DNA of 64,000 bases from Acidobacteriota bacterium. Lineage in GTDB: Bacteria; Acidobacteriota; Terriglobia; Bryobacterales; UBA6623. The DNA lies in the NCBI GenBank assembly GCA_016125275.1, contig WGMB01000009.1, forward strand, positions 248,001 to 312,000, written 5' to 3'. A program made the position numbers and the translations under genes. The notes under the pieces were generated by a model. The model made no database searches, was not told the origin of the DNA, and saw only the letters and a list, made by a program, of their open reading frames with translations. Below, piece by piece: positions 42,580 through 52,483 of this stretch; positions within the stretch are counted from its first letter, which is position 1, and each line of letters opens with the position of its first letter.

Positions 42580-42993
42580 ATGTTGCGAACGATGATGCTG
42601 GGACTGATCGGGCTGGCCGCGCTCGGCGCGGTGGCCGTCGAGGAGGCGCAGGCCGAAACCATGCGCGTATTTGAGCTCCGCACCTACCACACGTTTCCGG
42701 GCCGGCTGGAGGCCCTCCACAAGCGCTTCCGCGAGCACACCAACGCGATCTTCGTGAAGCACGGCATGTCTCTGATCGGATACTGGACGCCGACCGAAGC
42801 GCCGGACTCCGAGAATACGCTGGTCTACATCCTGGCCTATCCCAGCATGGCGGCGCGCGAAGCTTCCTGGAAGGCCTTCCGCGACGATCCGGACTGGCAA
42901 GCCGCCCGGGAAGCCTCCGAGAAGGACGGCAAGATCGTCGAGAAGGTCGAGTCGAAGTTCCTCACTCCGACGGACTATTCGCCGATCCGATAA
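42580..42993 (+). CDS. Secreted NIPSNAP family protein
   Basis: A 137-residue protein with AGAGGAGA upstream and a signal peptide of about 25 residues (ending VEEAQAE). One ferredoxin-like NIPSNAP domain follows: MRVFELRTYHTFPGRLEAL, FVKHGMSLIGYW and SWKAFRDDPDWQAAREASE. Bacterial members have no established function; many acidobacterial copies are exported as here. A strong terminator follows the gene, so the unit ends here. Confidence 0.86.
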   Translation: MLRTMMLGLIGLAALGAVAVEEAQAETMRVFELRTYHTFPGRLEALHKRFREHTNAIFVKHGMSLIGYWTPTEAPDSENTLVYILAYPSMAAREASWKAFRDDPDWQAAREASEKDGKIVEKVESKFLTPTDYSPIR

Positions 42994-43022
42994 GGCCCTT
43001 CCGTCGCCTTCGAGAGACCCAG

Positions 43023-43047
43023 CCCCCGGCGCGAGCCGGGGGTTTTT
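43023..43047 (+). terminator. Rho-independent terminator after the NIPSNAP gene
   Basis: CCCCCGGC and GCCGGGGG form a perfect 8-base stem with loop GCGA, followed directly by TTTTT. It lies 30 bases past the stop codon. Confidence 0.9.
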
Positions 43048-43135
43048 CACGTTGATTTCCCAATTCCTTAAGTCGTTGCCACGAAAAGGTGGTGGCGGGT
43101 ATCCACCCCCTCCCGGTGCGTGATAAGTTGGTGAA

Positions 43136-43924
43136 GTGGAACTTGAGCTACACACGCGCAGATTGCAGGACATCGGGCTGAACGCCTACGAATCGCGCGC
43201 CTATTTGGTGCTCATCGGACACTCGCACTTCAAAGCCCTCGAAGTCGCCGGGCGCTCCAATATTCCTCGGCAGAAGATCTATGAGGTGCTCGACAGCCTC
43301 GTGGAAAAGGGCTTCGTCCGGGTGGTGCAGGGCAAGGCCAAGCAATTTTCGGCCGTGGAGCCGGAATTGGCGCTGGAAGGCTACCTGCAGCGCAAGAAAG
43401 AAGGCTTCGAGCGCGAATGGCAGGAGCGGCAGCGGCTGGCCGGCATCCTCGGCGCCGACCTCTCCACCGTCTTTGCTCACGGCAACCAGGGGCGCGGACC
43501 GCTGGACTATCTGCGGATCGTGGCCGACACCGCGCAGATCGCTGAAGAGTACCGCCGCATGCTGTTGCAGTGCGAGTCCGAGTACCTGGAGTTCGCGCGT
43601 CCGCCCTACGGCGTCGACCCGGGCCGCGAGCCGATCGTGCAGCAGATGTCCGAGAAGGGCCTGACCTGCCGCCTGCTGTTCGCCGCCGGCGCGGTGGACA
43701 AGCCGGGCCTGGCGCCGCTCAAGGCCAAGGGCGCCCAGATCCGCACCATCCCGGAGCTGCCGATGAAGCTGGCGCTGTTCGACGCCGAGCGCGGCATGAT
43801 CTCGCTCAACGACCCGGTGGTGAGCAATCCGCAGATCACCGCGCTGGTGTTCGAGCACCACAGCCTGGCTTCGGCGATGCAGAGCCTGTTCGACGACTTC
43901 TGGGGCCGGGGCGAAGCGATCTAG
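43136..43924 (+). CDS. TrmB-family transcriptional regulator
   Basis: The GTG start gives 262 residues. The first 80 form a winged helix of the TrmB type: LQDIGLNAYESRAYLVLI, VAGRSNIPRQKIYEVLDSLV, then KGFVRVVQGKAKQFSAVEP. A short coiled stretch (about 85-110) and a C-terminal effector/PLDc-like domain follow (about 120-260). TrmB proteins control sugar uptake and use in archaea and some bacteria. The likely targets are the DUF1549/DUF1501 and receptor genes just downstream, though this is only from position. The terminator upstream isolates it from the NIPSNAP gene. Confidence 0.85.
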   Translation: MELELHTRRLQDIGLNAYESRAYLVLIGHSHFKALEVAGRSNIPRQKIYEVLDSLVEKGFVRVVQGKAKQFSAVEPELALEGYLQRKKEGFEREWQERQRLAGILGADLSTVFAHGNQGRGPLDYLRIVADTAQIAEEYRRMLLQCESEYLEFARPPYGVDPGREPIVQQMSEKGLTCRLLFAAGAVDKPGLAPLKAKGAQIRTIPELPMKLALFDAERGMISLNDPVVSNPQITALVFEHHSLASAMQSLFDDFWGRGEAI

Positions 43925-44021
43925 CAAGCCGCGCCGGCGCCCTCGCTCTCTGAGCCGGCGCGCAGGGCGATAGATTCTCGATTGTCTGCGGGGCGAGGGT
44001 GTATGCTGTTTTGCTGACAGC

Positions 44022-46685
44022 ATGTTGCGCCTGGCCGTCTCCTTCTGCTTCCTTCTGAGCGCGCTGCCGCTGACCGCCGCCACGGCTCTCGAGTACTTCG
44101 AGACCGAGGTGCGGCCGCTGCTGGCCGAGAAGTGTTTCGGCTGCCACACGCAGACCAAGATGGGCGGCCTGTCGATGGCGTCCCGGCAGGATCTTCTCGC
44201 CGGCGGCGCTTCGGGACCGGCGATCGAGCCCAAGGCCCCCGAGCGCAGCCTGCTCATCCAAGTCGTCAAGCACGAGCACGAGCGCATCCAGATGCCCCCG
44301 GGGGGCAAGCTGGAGGACGAAGAGATCGCCAAGCTGGTGCGTTGGGTGGACGCCGGCGCCGTCTGGCCCGATTCCGCCGCCGCCGCGCCCAAGGCCGGTG
44401 ACAAATACGAGGTCACCGACGAGCAGCGCCGCTACTGGGCCTTCCAGCCCGTGAAGGCGCCGACGGGCGACATCGATCAGCTCATCGACGCCAAGCTGGT
44501 CGAGAAGGGTTTGCAGAAGGCCGGCCCCGCCGATGCGCGGACCTGGCTGCGGCGGGTGAGCTTTGACCTGATCGGCCTGCCGCCGACGCCGGCCGAGGTC
44601 GACGCCTTCGTGGCCGACCCCTCTCCGGCGGCGCGCGAGAAGGTCGTGGACCGGCTGCTGGCTTCGCCGCGCTACGGCGAGCGCTGGGGACGCCTCTGGC
44701 TGGACGTGGCGCGCTACTCCGACGAGCGCCTCAACTCCACCCAGGACGAGCCCTTCCCCAACGCCTTCCGCTATCGCGACTGGGTCATCCAGGCGTTCAA
44801 CGACGACCTGCCCTACGACCTCTTCGTCAAAGCCCACCTGGCGGCCGATCAGCTCGAGCAGCAGGACCTGGCCGGCCACACCCGCGAAGAGCTGGCGCCC
44901 GCGCTGGGCATGTACGGCCTCAGCCCCAAGTTCCAGGACGACCGGATCGACGTGACCGGCCGCGGCTTTCTGGCCATGACGATCGCCTGCGCCCAGTGCC
45001 ACGACCACAAGTTCGACCCCATCCCCACCGAGGATTACTACGCCCTGCTCGGCGTCTTCAACTCCACCAAGACCTCCGAGCGCCCGCTGGCCGACCAGGC
45101 GGTGGTGCAAGAGTATGAGAGCCGCCGCAAGGCCGCCGACGAGGCCAAGGGAAAGCTCAACGCCTACCTGGCGGCGCAGGCCCACGCCCTGGTCGACGCT
45201 TTTGCCGGGCGCACCAGCGACTATCTGATGGCCGCCCGCGAGCTGCTGCTCGAAGACGGCAAGGGCCTGGCCGCCGCGGCTTCGCGCGAAGGGCTCGACC
45301 CGGAAACGCTGGAGCGCTGGCGGGACTATCTGGGCGGCAGCCCGCGCGAGCACCTGCTGCTGGACGAGTGGGACGCCCTGCTGGCGCGCAAGGCTTCCAA
45401 GGAGGAGTTCCAGGCCTTCGCCGACGGCTTCCAGACAAAGCTGCAAGAGGTGATCGCCGAGCGCCGCCGGATGGAGAAGGAGAACGAGATCCGGCTGGGC
45501 GGCGACGATTCGGCGGGCAAGGCGGCCCGCACGGAGCTGCTGTCGCTGCCGCGCGAGGAGTACTTCCTGTGGCGCGACGTGGCGTCGGGCGAGGGCCACA
45601 AGCTGCCGGTGCGGGCTTCGACCGGCGTACTGTACTACGACGGCAAGGCGATCGAGCGCTTTCTGGCCGGCCCGGTGGCCGACTACGTGACGCGCAGCCG
45701 CGCGCAGGTCGCCGAGCTCGAGGCGGCGGTCCCCGAGAAGTACCCCTTCCTGCACGTGATCTCCGACGTCGCCGAGCCCAAGAACGGGCACGTCTACATC
45801 CGCGGCAACGCCGACAATCTGGGCGACGAGGTGCCGCGGCGCTTCTTGACCGTGCTCTGCAACGGCGAGCCCAAGCCGTTCACCCAGGGCAGCGGCCGGC
45901 TGGAGCTGGCGCGGGCGATCGCCGACGAGAAGAATCCTCTGACGGCCCGCGTGATGGCGAACCGCATCTGGGCGCAGCACTTTGGGCGCGGCATCGTGGG
46001 CACTCCCAGCAACTTCGGGCAGATGGGCGAGCGCCCGTCCAACCCCGAGCTGCTGGACTACTTGGCCGCCCGTTTCGTCGCCGGGGGCTGGTCGGTGAAG
46101 GCTCTGCACCGCGAGATCCTGCTCAGCGACGCCTACGGGCGCGAGGCGACCGACATCGCGGCCAATCACGAGATCGACCCGGACAACAAGCTGCTGTGGC
46201 GCTACAATCGCCGCCGGCTGGACGTGGAAGCCCTGCGGGACGCCATGCTGTTCGTGGCCGGTACGCTCGACAGCGACGCCGGCGGGCCGCCGGTGATGCT
46301 CGACGAGGAGTCCAACCATCGCCGGACCGTCTACGGCTACGTCAGCCGCCGCCGGCTCGACAACGTGCTGGGCCTGTTCGACTTCCCCAACCCCAACAAC
46401 ACCAGCGAGCGCCGCGTGCCGACGAACACGCCGATGCAAGGGCTGTTCTTCCTCAACAGCGAGCTGGCGATGGCACAAGCCGAAGCCTTGGTACAGCGCG
46501 CCGCGGACGAGGCCGGCGAGGCCCCCGCAAAGCGCATCGAGCGGATGTACCGCCTGCTGTTCGGGCGCGAGGCGACAGCCAAGGAGCTGTCGCTCACTCA
46601 GAAGTTTCTGGCCGAGGAGCCCAACGGCTGGCCGCTGCTGGCGCAGTCGCTGCTGAGCTCCAACGAGTTTCTCTATGTCGACTGA
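44022..46685 (+). CDS. PSCyt1/DUF1549/DUF1553 (PSD1) protein with cytochrome c motif
   Basis: An 887-residue exported protein (signal peptide MLRLAVSFCFLLSALPLTAA). Residues about 25-110 are a planctomycete-type cytochrome domain with one heme motif (CFGCH, residues 37-41). DUF1549 (about 148-350) shows RVSFDLIGLPPTPAEVD, SPRYGERWGRLWLDVARYSD and a second CxxCH motif in CAQCHDHKFDPIP. DUF1553 (about 615-870) shows ANRIWAQHFGRGIVGTPSNFG and NPNNTSERRVPTNTPMQGLF. Such proteins pair with DUF1501 proteins, as here (11-base overlap), and are linked to breakdown of complex compounds, with unknown chemistry. Confidence 0.9.
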   Translation: MLRLAVSFCFLLSALPLTAATALEYFETEVRPLLAEKCFGCHTQTKMGGLSMASRQDLLAGGASGPAIEPKAPERSLLIQVVKHEHERIQMPPGGKLEDEEIAKLVRWVDAGAVWPDSAAAAPKAGDKYEVTDEQRRYWAFQPVKAPTGDIDQLIDAKLVEKGLQKAGPADARTWLRRVSFDLIGLPPTPAEVDAFVADPSPAAREKVVDRLLASPRYGERWGRLWLDVARYSDERLNSTQDEPFPNAFRYRDWVIQAFNDDLPYDLFVKAHLAADQLEQQDLAGHTREELAPALGMYGLSPKFQDDRIDVTGRGFLAMTIACAQCHDHKFDPIPTEDYYALLGVFNSTKTSERPLADQAVVQEYESRRKAADEAKGKLNAYLAAQAHALVDAFAGRTSDYLMAARELLLEDGKGLAAAASREGLDPETLERWRDYLGGSPREHLLLDEWDALLARKASKEEFQAFADGFQTKLQEVIAERRRMEKENEIRLGGDDSAGKAARTELLSLPREEYFLWRDVASGEGHKLPVRASTGVLYYDGKAIERFLAGPVADYVTRSRAQVAELEAAVPEKYPFLHVISDVAEPKNGHVYIRGNADNLGDEVPRRFLTVLCNGEPKPFTQGSGRLELARAIADEKNPLTARVMANRIWAQHFGRGIVGTPSNFGQMGERPSNPELLDYLAARFVAGGWSVKALHREILLSDAYGREATDIAANHEIDPDNKLLWRYNRRRLDVEALRDAMLFVAGTLDSDAGGPPVMLDEESNHRRTVYGYVSRRRLDNVLGLFDFPNPNNTSERRVPTNTPMQGLFFLNSELAMAQAEALVQRAADEAGEAPAKRIERMYRLLFGREATAKELSLTQKFLAEEPNGWPLLAQSLLSSNEFLYVD

Positions 46686-48075
46686 ACGCTTGCCACTCGT
46701 TTCCCGCCGCGACCTGCTGCGGATGACCGGCGCGGGGTTCGGAATGCTGGGGCTGGCGCCGCTGCTGGCCGAGCAGACGCCGGCCGCCTCGCCGCTGGCG
46801 CCCAAGCCCAGCCACTTCGCGCCCAAGGCCAAGCGCATCATCCACCTATTCCTCAACGGCGCGCCGTCGCACGTGGACTCGTTCGACTACAAGCCGAAGC
46901 TGGCCGAGTACAACGGCAAGCCCTATCCGGGCGGCAACCTGCGGACCGAGCGCAAGACGGGTTCGCTGATGCAGTCGCCGTTCGAGTTCAAGCCGCGCGG
47001 CGAGAGCGGCATTCCCATCAGCGAGATCTTCCCGGAGGTCGGCTCGGTCATCGATCACTGCTGCGTGATCAACTCCATGTACACCGACGTGCCGTTCCAT
47101 GAGCCGTCGCTGTTCATGTTCAACTGCGGGCAGCGGCTGGCCGGCCATCCCTCCATGGGCGCTTGGCTGACCTACGGGCTGGGGACCGAGAACCAGAACC
47201 TGCCGGGGTACGTGGTGCTGTGCCCGGGCTATCCGGTGGTGGGGCCGCAGTTGTGGACGTCGGCCTACCTGCCCGGCGCCTACCAGGGCGCCTACGTTCG
47301 CAACACTGAGCGGGACCCCGAGAAGCTGGTGCCGTTCCTCAAGAACCCCAGCACGACGCCGGAGCAGCAGAAGCGGCAGATGGCCCTGCTCGAAGGGCTG
47401 AACGAGGCCCACCTGGAGCGCACCGGGCCGGCCCCCGAGCTCGAATCGCAGATCCACTCCATGGAGGTCGCCTACCGCATGCAGGTGGAGGCGATGGACG
47501 CCTTCGACCTCAGGCGCGAGAGCGAAGCGACCCGGGCCGACTATGGCGAGGGCGACTTCGCCGCCGGCTGCCTGCTGGCGCGGCGGCTGGTGGAGCGCGG
47601 CGTGCGCGTGGTCCAGGTCTACTACGGCAACAGCCAGCCCTGGGACACCCACGACGACATTCTGCGGATGCGCGAGCTGGCCGGCGATTCCGACAAGCCG
47701 ATCGGCGCACTTATCCGCGACCTGCACCAACGCGGCCTGTTGGACGACACGCTGGTGGTGATCGGCGGGGAGTTCGGGCGGACGCCGACGGTAGAGGTCA
47801 GCGGACGCATCAAGGTGCAGGCGGGCCGCGACCATAACAGCCACGGGTTCACGACGATCGTAGCCGGCGGCGGCATCAAGCCGGGGCTGCGCTACGGCGC
47901 GACCGATGATTTCGGGTTCAAGGCCGAGGTCGACCGGGTCCACGTGCACGATCTGCACACGACCCTGCTGCACCTGCTGGGCCTGGACCACAAGCGGCTC
48001 ACCTACCGCCACAGCGGCCGAGACTTCCGCCTGACGGACGTACACGGCGAGCTGGTCCCCGGGATTCTGGCGTAG
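46675..48075 (+). CDS. DUF1501 (sulfatase-like fold) exported protein
   Basis: A 466-residue protein with a twin-arginine leader (SRRDLLRMTGAGFGMLG). DUF1501 fills about residues 58-460. FLNGAPSHVDSFDYKPKL opens the alkaline-phosphatase-like core, and metal-site candidates follow in TDVPFHEPSLFMFNCG, QPWDTHDDI, VVIGGEFGRTP, GRDHNSHGF and DLHTTLLHLLGLDH. Members resemble sulfatases but lack the formylglycine motif. Its start overlaps the DUF1549/DUF1553 gene by 11 bases, so the two are coupled and probably act on the same exported substrate. Confidence 0.9.
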   Translation: MSTERLPLVSRRDLLRMTGAGFGMLGLAPLLAEQTPAASPLAPKPSHFAPKAKRIIHLFLNGAPSHVDSFDYKPKLAEYNGKPYPGGNLRTERKTGSLMQSPFEFKPRGESGIPISEIFPEVGSVIDHCCVINSMYTDVPFHEPSLFMFNCGQRLAGHPSMGAWLTYGLGTENQNLPGYVVLCPGYPVVGPQLWTSAYLPGAYQGAYVRNTERDPEKLVPFLKNPSTTPEQQKRQMALLEGLNEAHLERTGPAPELESQIHSMEVAYRMQVEAMDAFDLRRESEATRADYGEGDFAAGCLLARRLVERGVRVVQVYYGNSQPWDTHDDILRMRELAGDSDKPIGALIRDLHQRGLLDDTLVVIGGEFGRTPTVEVSGRIKVQAGRDHNSHGFTTIVAGGGIKPGLRYGATDDFGFKAEVDRVHVHDLHTTLLHLLGLDHKRLTYRHSGRDFRLTDVHGELVPGILA

Positions 48076-48195
48076 CGCGCGCCTCCAGGCGAGCAGCGGA
48101 GGCCGTCCCGGCCTCCGTCCCGGGGAGGGTCCAAGCCGATGGAGCCGCCCTCCGGGAAAGCAGCCCGCCCCAAGCCATACGCTACGATCGAACGA

Positions 48196-50874
48196 ATGCG
48201 TCGCCTCCTAGCCGTGGCGTGGTGCTTCTGCGCCTTGGCGTTCGGGCAGTCGCAGCGCGTCAGCGGCGGCCTCGAAGTGACCGTCGTGGACCTCGCCGGC
48301 TCGCCGGTCGTCGGCGCCGTCGTCTCGCTGGAAACCCCCGAGGGCGGCCTGCGGCGCACGGCCCAATCCGGGCCTGACGGGCGCGCCCTGCTCTCCGCCG
48401 TCCCCAGCGGCGAGTATGAGCTGCGCGTCGAACAGGAAGGGTTCGCCCCGCAAGAGATCGACGACGTGGAGGTCTCCCTCTCGCGCACCACCCGCCTGCG
48501 CGTAACCCTGCGGCTCGAAGCCGTCCAGGAGACGGTCGAGGTGACGGCTTCGGCCGGAACCGTCGACACCGCCGCCGTCACCTCCAGCGCCTCTCTCGGC
48601 TCCGAGCGCATCGAGGAAGGGCCGTCGGCCAATCGCAACTACCTCAACTTCGTGCTCGTCGCTCCCGGCGTGGCGCAGTCGGCGGGCTCCAACGCCCGCA
48701 AGTCTCTGGCCGGGACCCGCGCGCCGCTGTCAGACAGCGGGTTCACCTTCGGCGGCATGCGCGGGCGCAACAACTCCCTCAGCGTCGACGGCGTGGACAA
48801 CCGCGACGAGACCACCGGCGGTCAGCGCGTGTCGATCGGCCTCGAGCTGGTGCAGGAGTTCCGCGTCGCCGGCGCCATGGGCGGCGCTGAGCACGGCGGG
48901 GCCGCCGGCGGCTCGGTGGACGTGGTGACGCGCTCGGGCACCAACATCTGGCACGGCGACATGACCTGGTTCTTCCAGGACAGCGGCCTCAACGCCCGCG
49001 ACCCGGAGGTCGACGTCGGCCGCAAACCGCGCACCCGCAAGTACCAGCCCGGCGTCTCTCTGCTCGGGCCGGCCCGGCGCGACAAGACCTTCTTCGCCTT
49101 CGCCCTCGAACAGGTGTCCGAGCGCGGCGAGGAGTGGTCGGACACCCCCGCGGTCTCGGTGCAAGCCGTCAACCAAGCGTTGGCGTCGCCGCGCTTTGCC
49201 GGGGCCGCGGTGCACCAGGTCAGCCGGGGGCTCTTCGCGGCGGACTCGTCGGAGACGGAGCTGGCCTTCAAGCTCGACCACCACGTCAACCAGCAGAGCT
49301 TCTTGGCGGCGCGCTACGCCTTCTCGCGCGGGCGCATGGCCAACGAGGTTCATGGGCTCGACAACTTCTCCGACAACTCGGCGCGCGGCTCCAGCCTGAC
49401 CCGCGACCACGCGCTGACGGCCGCCTTCACCAGCTCCCCCCGCGCCAACCTGTTCTACGATCTGCGGACGCAATTCGCCCGCCGCGACGTGGGCCTGTCG
49501 CCCAACAGCCGCGGGGCTCTGCTCGAGATCCCCGGCGTGGTCAGCCTGGGGCAGGCGTTTCGGCTGGATTCCCAGCGCACCGAGGACCACTGGGAGGCCG
49601 TCGGCTCGCTGGGCTTCGCCACGGTCAAGCACACGCTGGGCTTCGGCGGGTCCATGCAGTACATCCCCCTGCAGGCTCGCTTCGACGACAGGACCGCCGG
49701 CATCTTCGTCTTCCCGACGCTCCAGGCCTTCTCCGCAGGGCTGCCCGACCTGTTCGTGCAGCGGTTCTCGCCCGCGGCGACCCGGCTCTCCACCACGCCG
49801 GGCGGGCTGTGGGTGGAGGACCGTTGGCGCCCGGGCCGGGGCGTAACCCTATCGGCCGGGCTGCGTTGGGACGCCCAGCGCTTGCCGGCTGGGTTTCGCA
49901 GCCCAAAAGCGAACTTCGCACCGCGGCTGAGCGCGGCCTGGACGCCGGCGGACTCCCTGGTGCTGCGGGCCGGGATGGGCTGGTTCTTCGACCGCTATCC
50001 GCTGGCTTTCTTGAAGGAGGCCGGCTGGACCGAGCAGATCCTGGCCGGGACGGCGGCGCAGCGGGCCTTTGGGTTGGGCTTGGGGGCCGGGCTGGGAGCG
50101 CCGGTCCCGGGCGAGCAGCTCTCCACCTATCAGGCCGACCCGGACTTTCCGACCACCTACAGCCGCAAAATCTCCGTCGGCGCCGAGCAGGGCCTGTCGG
50201 ATTCGACCAAGCTCAGCGTGGAGTACTCGGCGGTGCGAGGCTTCCATTTGCCGCGCATCCGCAACGCTAACGGAGGCCTGCCGGCGCTGAACCTGCTGGA
50301 GCAGACGGCGCGGTCCTCCTACCACGGCTTCTCGGCGTCGCTCGAGCGCAAGATGACCCGTGAGATGACCTTCCTGGTGGCCTACCAAGCCGGCCGCACG
50401 CGCGACGACGGCTCGGACTTCGACGAGCGGCCGCTCGATCCGCTCGACATCCGCAAGGACTGGGCTCTGTCACGGCAGCACCAAGGCCAGCGGCTGGCCG
50501 CCAGCGGACTCTTCGAGCTGTTCGAGGACGTCGTGCTGTCACCGATCCTCACCGTGGGAACGCCGCGCCCGCTCAACACCCTGCTGACCACCGACGCCTA
50601 TCGCACCGGGGCCTACCCTCTCTCGGCCCGGCCCGAGGGCGTCGCCCGCAACACCGCCCGGGCGGCCGGCGTCTTCAGCCTGGACCTGCGTGTGATGAAG
50701 GGCTTTTGGGTCATGGACGACCGCGCCATCCTGCAAGTGGGCGTCGAAGCGTTCAACCTGCTCAACCACACCAACGTGCTGCGGGCGAACCCGTTCGACA
50801 CGCCCAGCCACGGAGCCCGCCTGGAGACGCTGAACCCCCGCCAGTTGCAGTTGATGGCGCAGTTCGAGTTCTGA
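48196..50874 (+). CDS. TonB-dependent receptor with N-terminal carboxypeptidase-like domain
   Basis: The ATG at 48196 gives 892 residues with a signal peptide (MRRLLAVAWCFCALAFGQ); the frame to 48139 lacks one. Residues about 25-110 form the regulatory Ig-like fold (VTVVDLAGSPVVGAVV). The plug (about 125-240) holds SLSVDGVDNRDETTGG and GGSVDVVTRSGTNIWHG, and a beta-barrel ends in LMAQFEF. It belongs to the same broad family as the receptor at 28785-32051 but is shorter and only distantly alike. It sits after the DUF1501 gene and may serve the same uptake task. Its stop is 1 base from the end of the convergent PhoD-like gene. Confidence 0.9.
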   Translation: MRRLLAVAWCFCALAFGQSQRVSGGLEVTVVDLAGSPVVGAVVSLETPEGGLRRTAQSGPDGRALLSAVPSGEYELRVEQEGFAPQEIDDVEVSLSRTTRLRVTLRLEAVQETVEVTASAGTVDTAAVTSSASLGSERIEEGPSANRNYLNFVLVAPGVAQSAGSNARKSLAGTRAPLSDSGFTFGGMRGRNNSLSVDGVDNRDETTGGQRVSIGLELVQEFRVAGAMGGAEHGGAAGGSVDVVTRSGTNIWHGDMTWFFQDSGLNARDPEVDVGRKPRTRKYQPGVSLLGPARRDKTFFAFALEQVSERGEEWSDTPAVSVQAVNQALASPRFAGAAVHQVSRGLFAADSSETELAFKLDHHVNQQSFLAARYAFSRGRMANEVHGLDNFSDNSARGSSLTRDHALTAAFTSSPRANLFYDLRTQFARRDVGLSPNSRGALLEIPGVVSLGQAFRLDSQRTEDHWEAVGSLGFATVKHTLGFGGSMQYIPLQARFDDRTAGIFVFPTLQAFSAGLPDLFVQRFSPAATRLSTTPGGLWVEDRWRPGRGVTLSAGLRWDAQRLPAGFRSPKANFAPRLSAAWTPADSLVLRAGMGWFFDRYPLAFLKEAGWTEQILAGTAAQRAFGLGLGAGLGAPVPGEQLSTYQADPDFPTTYSRKISVGAEQGLSDSTKLSVEYSAVRGFHLPRIRNANGGLPALNLLEQTARSSYHGFSASLERKMTREMTFLVAYQAGRTRDDGSDFDERPLDPLDIRKDWALSRQHQGQRLAASGLFELFEDVVLSPILTVGTPRPLNTLLTTDAYRTGAYPLSARPEGVARNTARAAGVFSLDLRVMKGFWVMDDRAILQVGVEAFNLLNHTNVLRANPFDTPSHGARLETLNPRQLQLMAQFEF

Positions 50875-50875
50875 C

Positions 50876-52483
50876 CTAGCCCGGCCGCCGAAACTCGAAG
50901 CGGTGGAAGGGCTTCAGGTCGTCGAGCAACGATTCGGGCTCGTCCATCTTCCAGCTCGAGAAGCGGCCTTCCACACGGTCCTCGGTGAAGTCGAGGATCG
51001 TGAAGCCGTTCTTCTCGATCGGCGAGAGGCCCTCCTCCACCTCGATGCCGGTGGGCTGCTGCGGCGGCGTGCCGCGCCAGGCCGAAGGCCATGCCTTGGG
51101 GCCGGTGCTGATGGGTCCGGTCAGCACCGTGGCCACCGGATTGCGCCGGAAGTCGAGCTCGCCGTAGCGATGGATGCGCCCCTCGGCGATGGCGTGCAGG
51201 TCGCCGCTCAGGAACAGCGGAATGCGGTCCATGGCGGAGGCAGCCTGCAGCAGCCGGTTGTGCTGCAACTGCCAGCCCTGCTGCCACCAGTACTTCGGCT
51301 TCTCCAGGCCGAGCTTGCCGTTGGGCTGCAGCAGGTCCGGGTACCACTCGCCCCACTTGCCGGCGCTCCAGCCGATCGGCGTCGACGGCAGGTTCACCAC
51401 GTGGTCGGTCTGCCGCGCTTGCATGCGGCTGGTGAGCCAGGCTTCCACCGCGTCGGGCACGAAGCCGCCGCTCGGCCCCTTCAGGCTCAGGTTGCGGCGG
51501 CAGTCATACATCATGATCTCCGCCAGTTTGCCGTAGCGCAGGGTTCCGTAGGATTCCGACACGCCCGGCGCGCGGTCCGGCGGCGAACCGCCGGGCAACC
51601 CCAGCGGGCGTCCCGGGCTGGGCAGAAACTCGGGATAGTACATCCGCTGGGTCGCCCGGGCGAGCCGCAAGGCGAAGTTGTCCGGCGGAAAGGTCACCAT
51701 CTGCTCGGTGGCCTCATCGTTCTCGAAGTAGTCGTGGTCGTCCTGCACGAAGAAGACCGGCGTGGAACGCAGCAGAGTCCCGTAGAGGTCGGGAATCTGT
51801 CCGTTGACGGCGATCTTCAGCTTGCCCTCGTTGTCCGTGCCGAGGACCGGCGCCGAGCGGTCGAAGTCGCCCACCAGCGCGCGCAAGGCTTCGGAGCCGC
51901 CCAGGTTGATGCGGCCGCCCGGCGAGAGCAGGTCCCAGTAGACGTGGTCGCCGATGGCGATCAAGGCGTCGGGCTCATAGGAGAGGCCGGTCCGCAGCAG
52001 CTTGCGGCGGTTCTCGATGGAAACCCAGTAGTCGCCGCCGGTGTCCGGGTTGCGGGTGGCCGGATGCCCGCCGGCGCAGGTGTAGACCAGCAGCCGAAAG
52101 CGCTTGGGCCGAGCTTCGGGCGAAGGAAACGTGGAGATCGGCCAGGGGTCGCACAGCGGCTTGCCGCCGGCGTCGGTCAGCTCGAGCGTGTAGGGCGTGG
52201 CCGGCTCCAGGCCCGTGAGGTCAAAACGCCAGAGCTCCCCCAACGAATCCGTCCGCACGCCCGCCGCCCGGTGCGCCCCGGCTCGCAGCGTGGGCGCCGC
52301 CGTCAGGGCTTGGCGAAAGCTCGCCTTCAGCAACAGCCGGTCCGGACCGGCGGCCGGCAGCAGATGGCGGACGCGGCCGGCGTCCCAGGCCTCTGCGTCT
52401 CGCGCCGCGGCCCGCAGGGCGAGCGGCGCTCCCAGGGCGGCGGCCAAGGCTTGGCGGCGCGAAACAGACATCCCGGTCTTCAT
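50876..52483 (-). CDS. PhoD-like alkaline phosphatase/phosphodiesterase, exported
   Basis: From the ATG at 52483 the protein has 535 residues and a twin-arginine leader (SVSRRQALAAALGAPLAL). An N-terminal fibronectin-like part (LTGLEPATPYTLELTDAGG) is followed by a metallophosphatase domain: LLVYTCAGG, LIAIGDHVYWD, VFFVQDDHDYFEND, MMYDCRRN and FLSGDLHAIAEGRIHRYG. These Asp/His sites bind calcium and iron in PhoD enzymes, which split phosphate esters outside the cytoplasm. The usual first metal motif is less clear (TCAGGHPATR). Phosphate supply is a fair guess at its job. Confidence 0.85.
   Translation of the reverse strand: MKTGMSVSRRQALAAALGAPLALRAAARDAEAWDAGRVRHLLPAAGPDRLLLKASFRQALTAAPTLRAGAHRAAGVRTDSLGELWRFDLTGLEPATPYTLELTDAGGKPLCDPWPISTFPSPEARPKRFRLLVYTCAGGHPATRNPDTGGDYWVSIENRRKLLRTGLSYEPDALIAIGDHVYWDLLSPGGRINLGGSEALRALVGDFDRSAPVLGTDNEGKLKIAVNGQIPDLYGTLLRSTPVFFVQDDHDYFENDEATEQMVTFPPDNFALRLARATQRMYYPEFLPSPGRPLGLPGGSPPDRAPGVSESYGTLRYGKLAEIMMYDCRRNLSLKGPSGGFVPDAVEAWLTSRMQARQTDHVVNLPSTPIGWSAGKWGEWYPDLLQPNGKLGLEKPKYWWQQGWQLQHNRLLQAASAMDRIPLFLSGDLHAIAEGRIHRYGELDFRRNPVATVLTGPISTGPKAWPSAWRGTPPQQPTGIEVEEGLSPIEKNGFTILDFTEDRVEGRFSSWKMDEPESLLDDLKPFHRFEFRRPG

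Noticed and set aside
43836-46856. 1006-residue open frame on the minus strand
   Set aside because: It is exactly antisense to the DUF1549/DUF1553 gene; translation is rich in Arg, Gly, Leu, His and Val with no fold or family signs. High GC removes stops from this frame.
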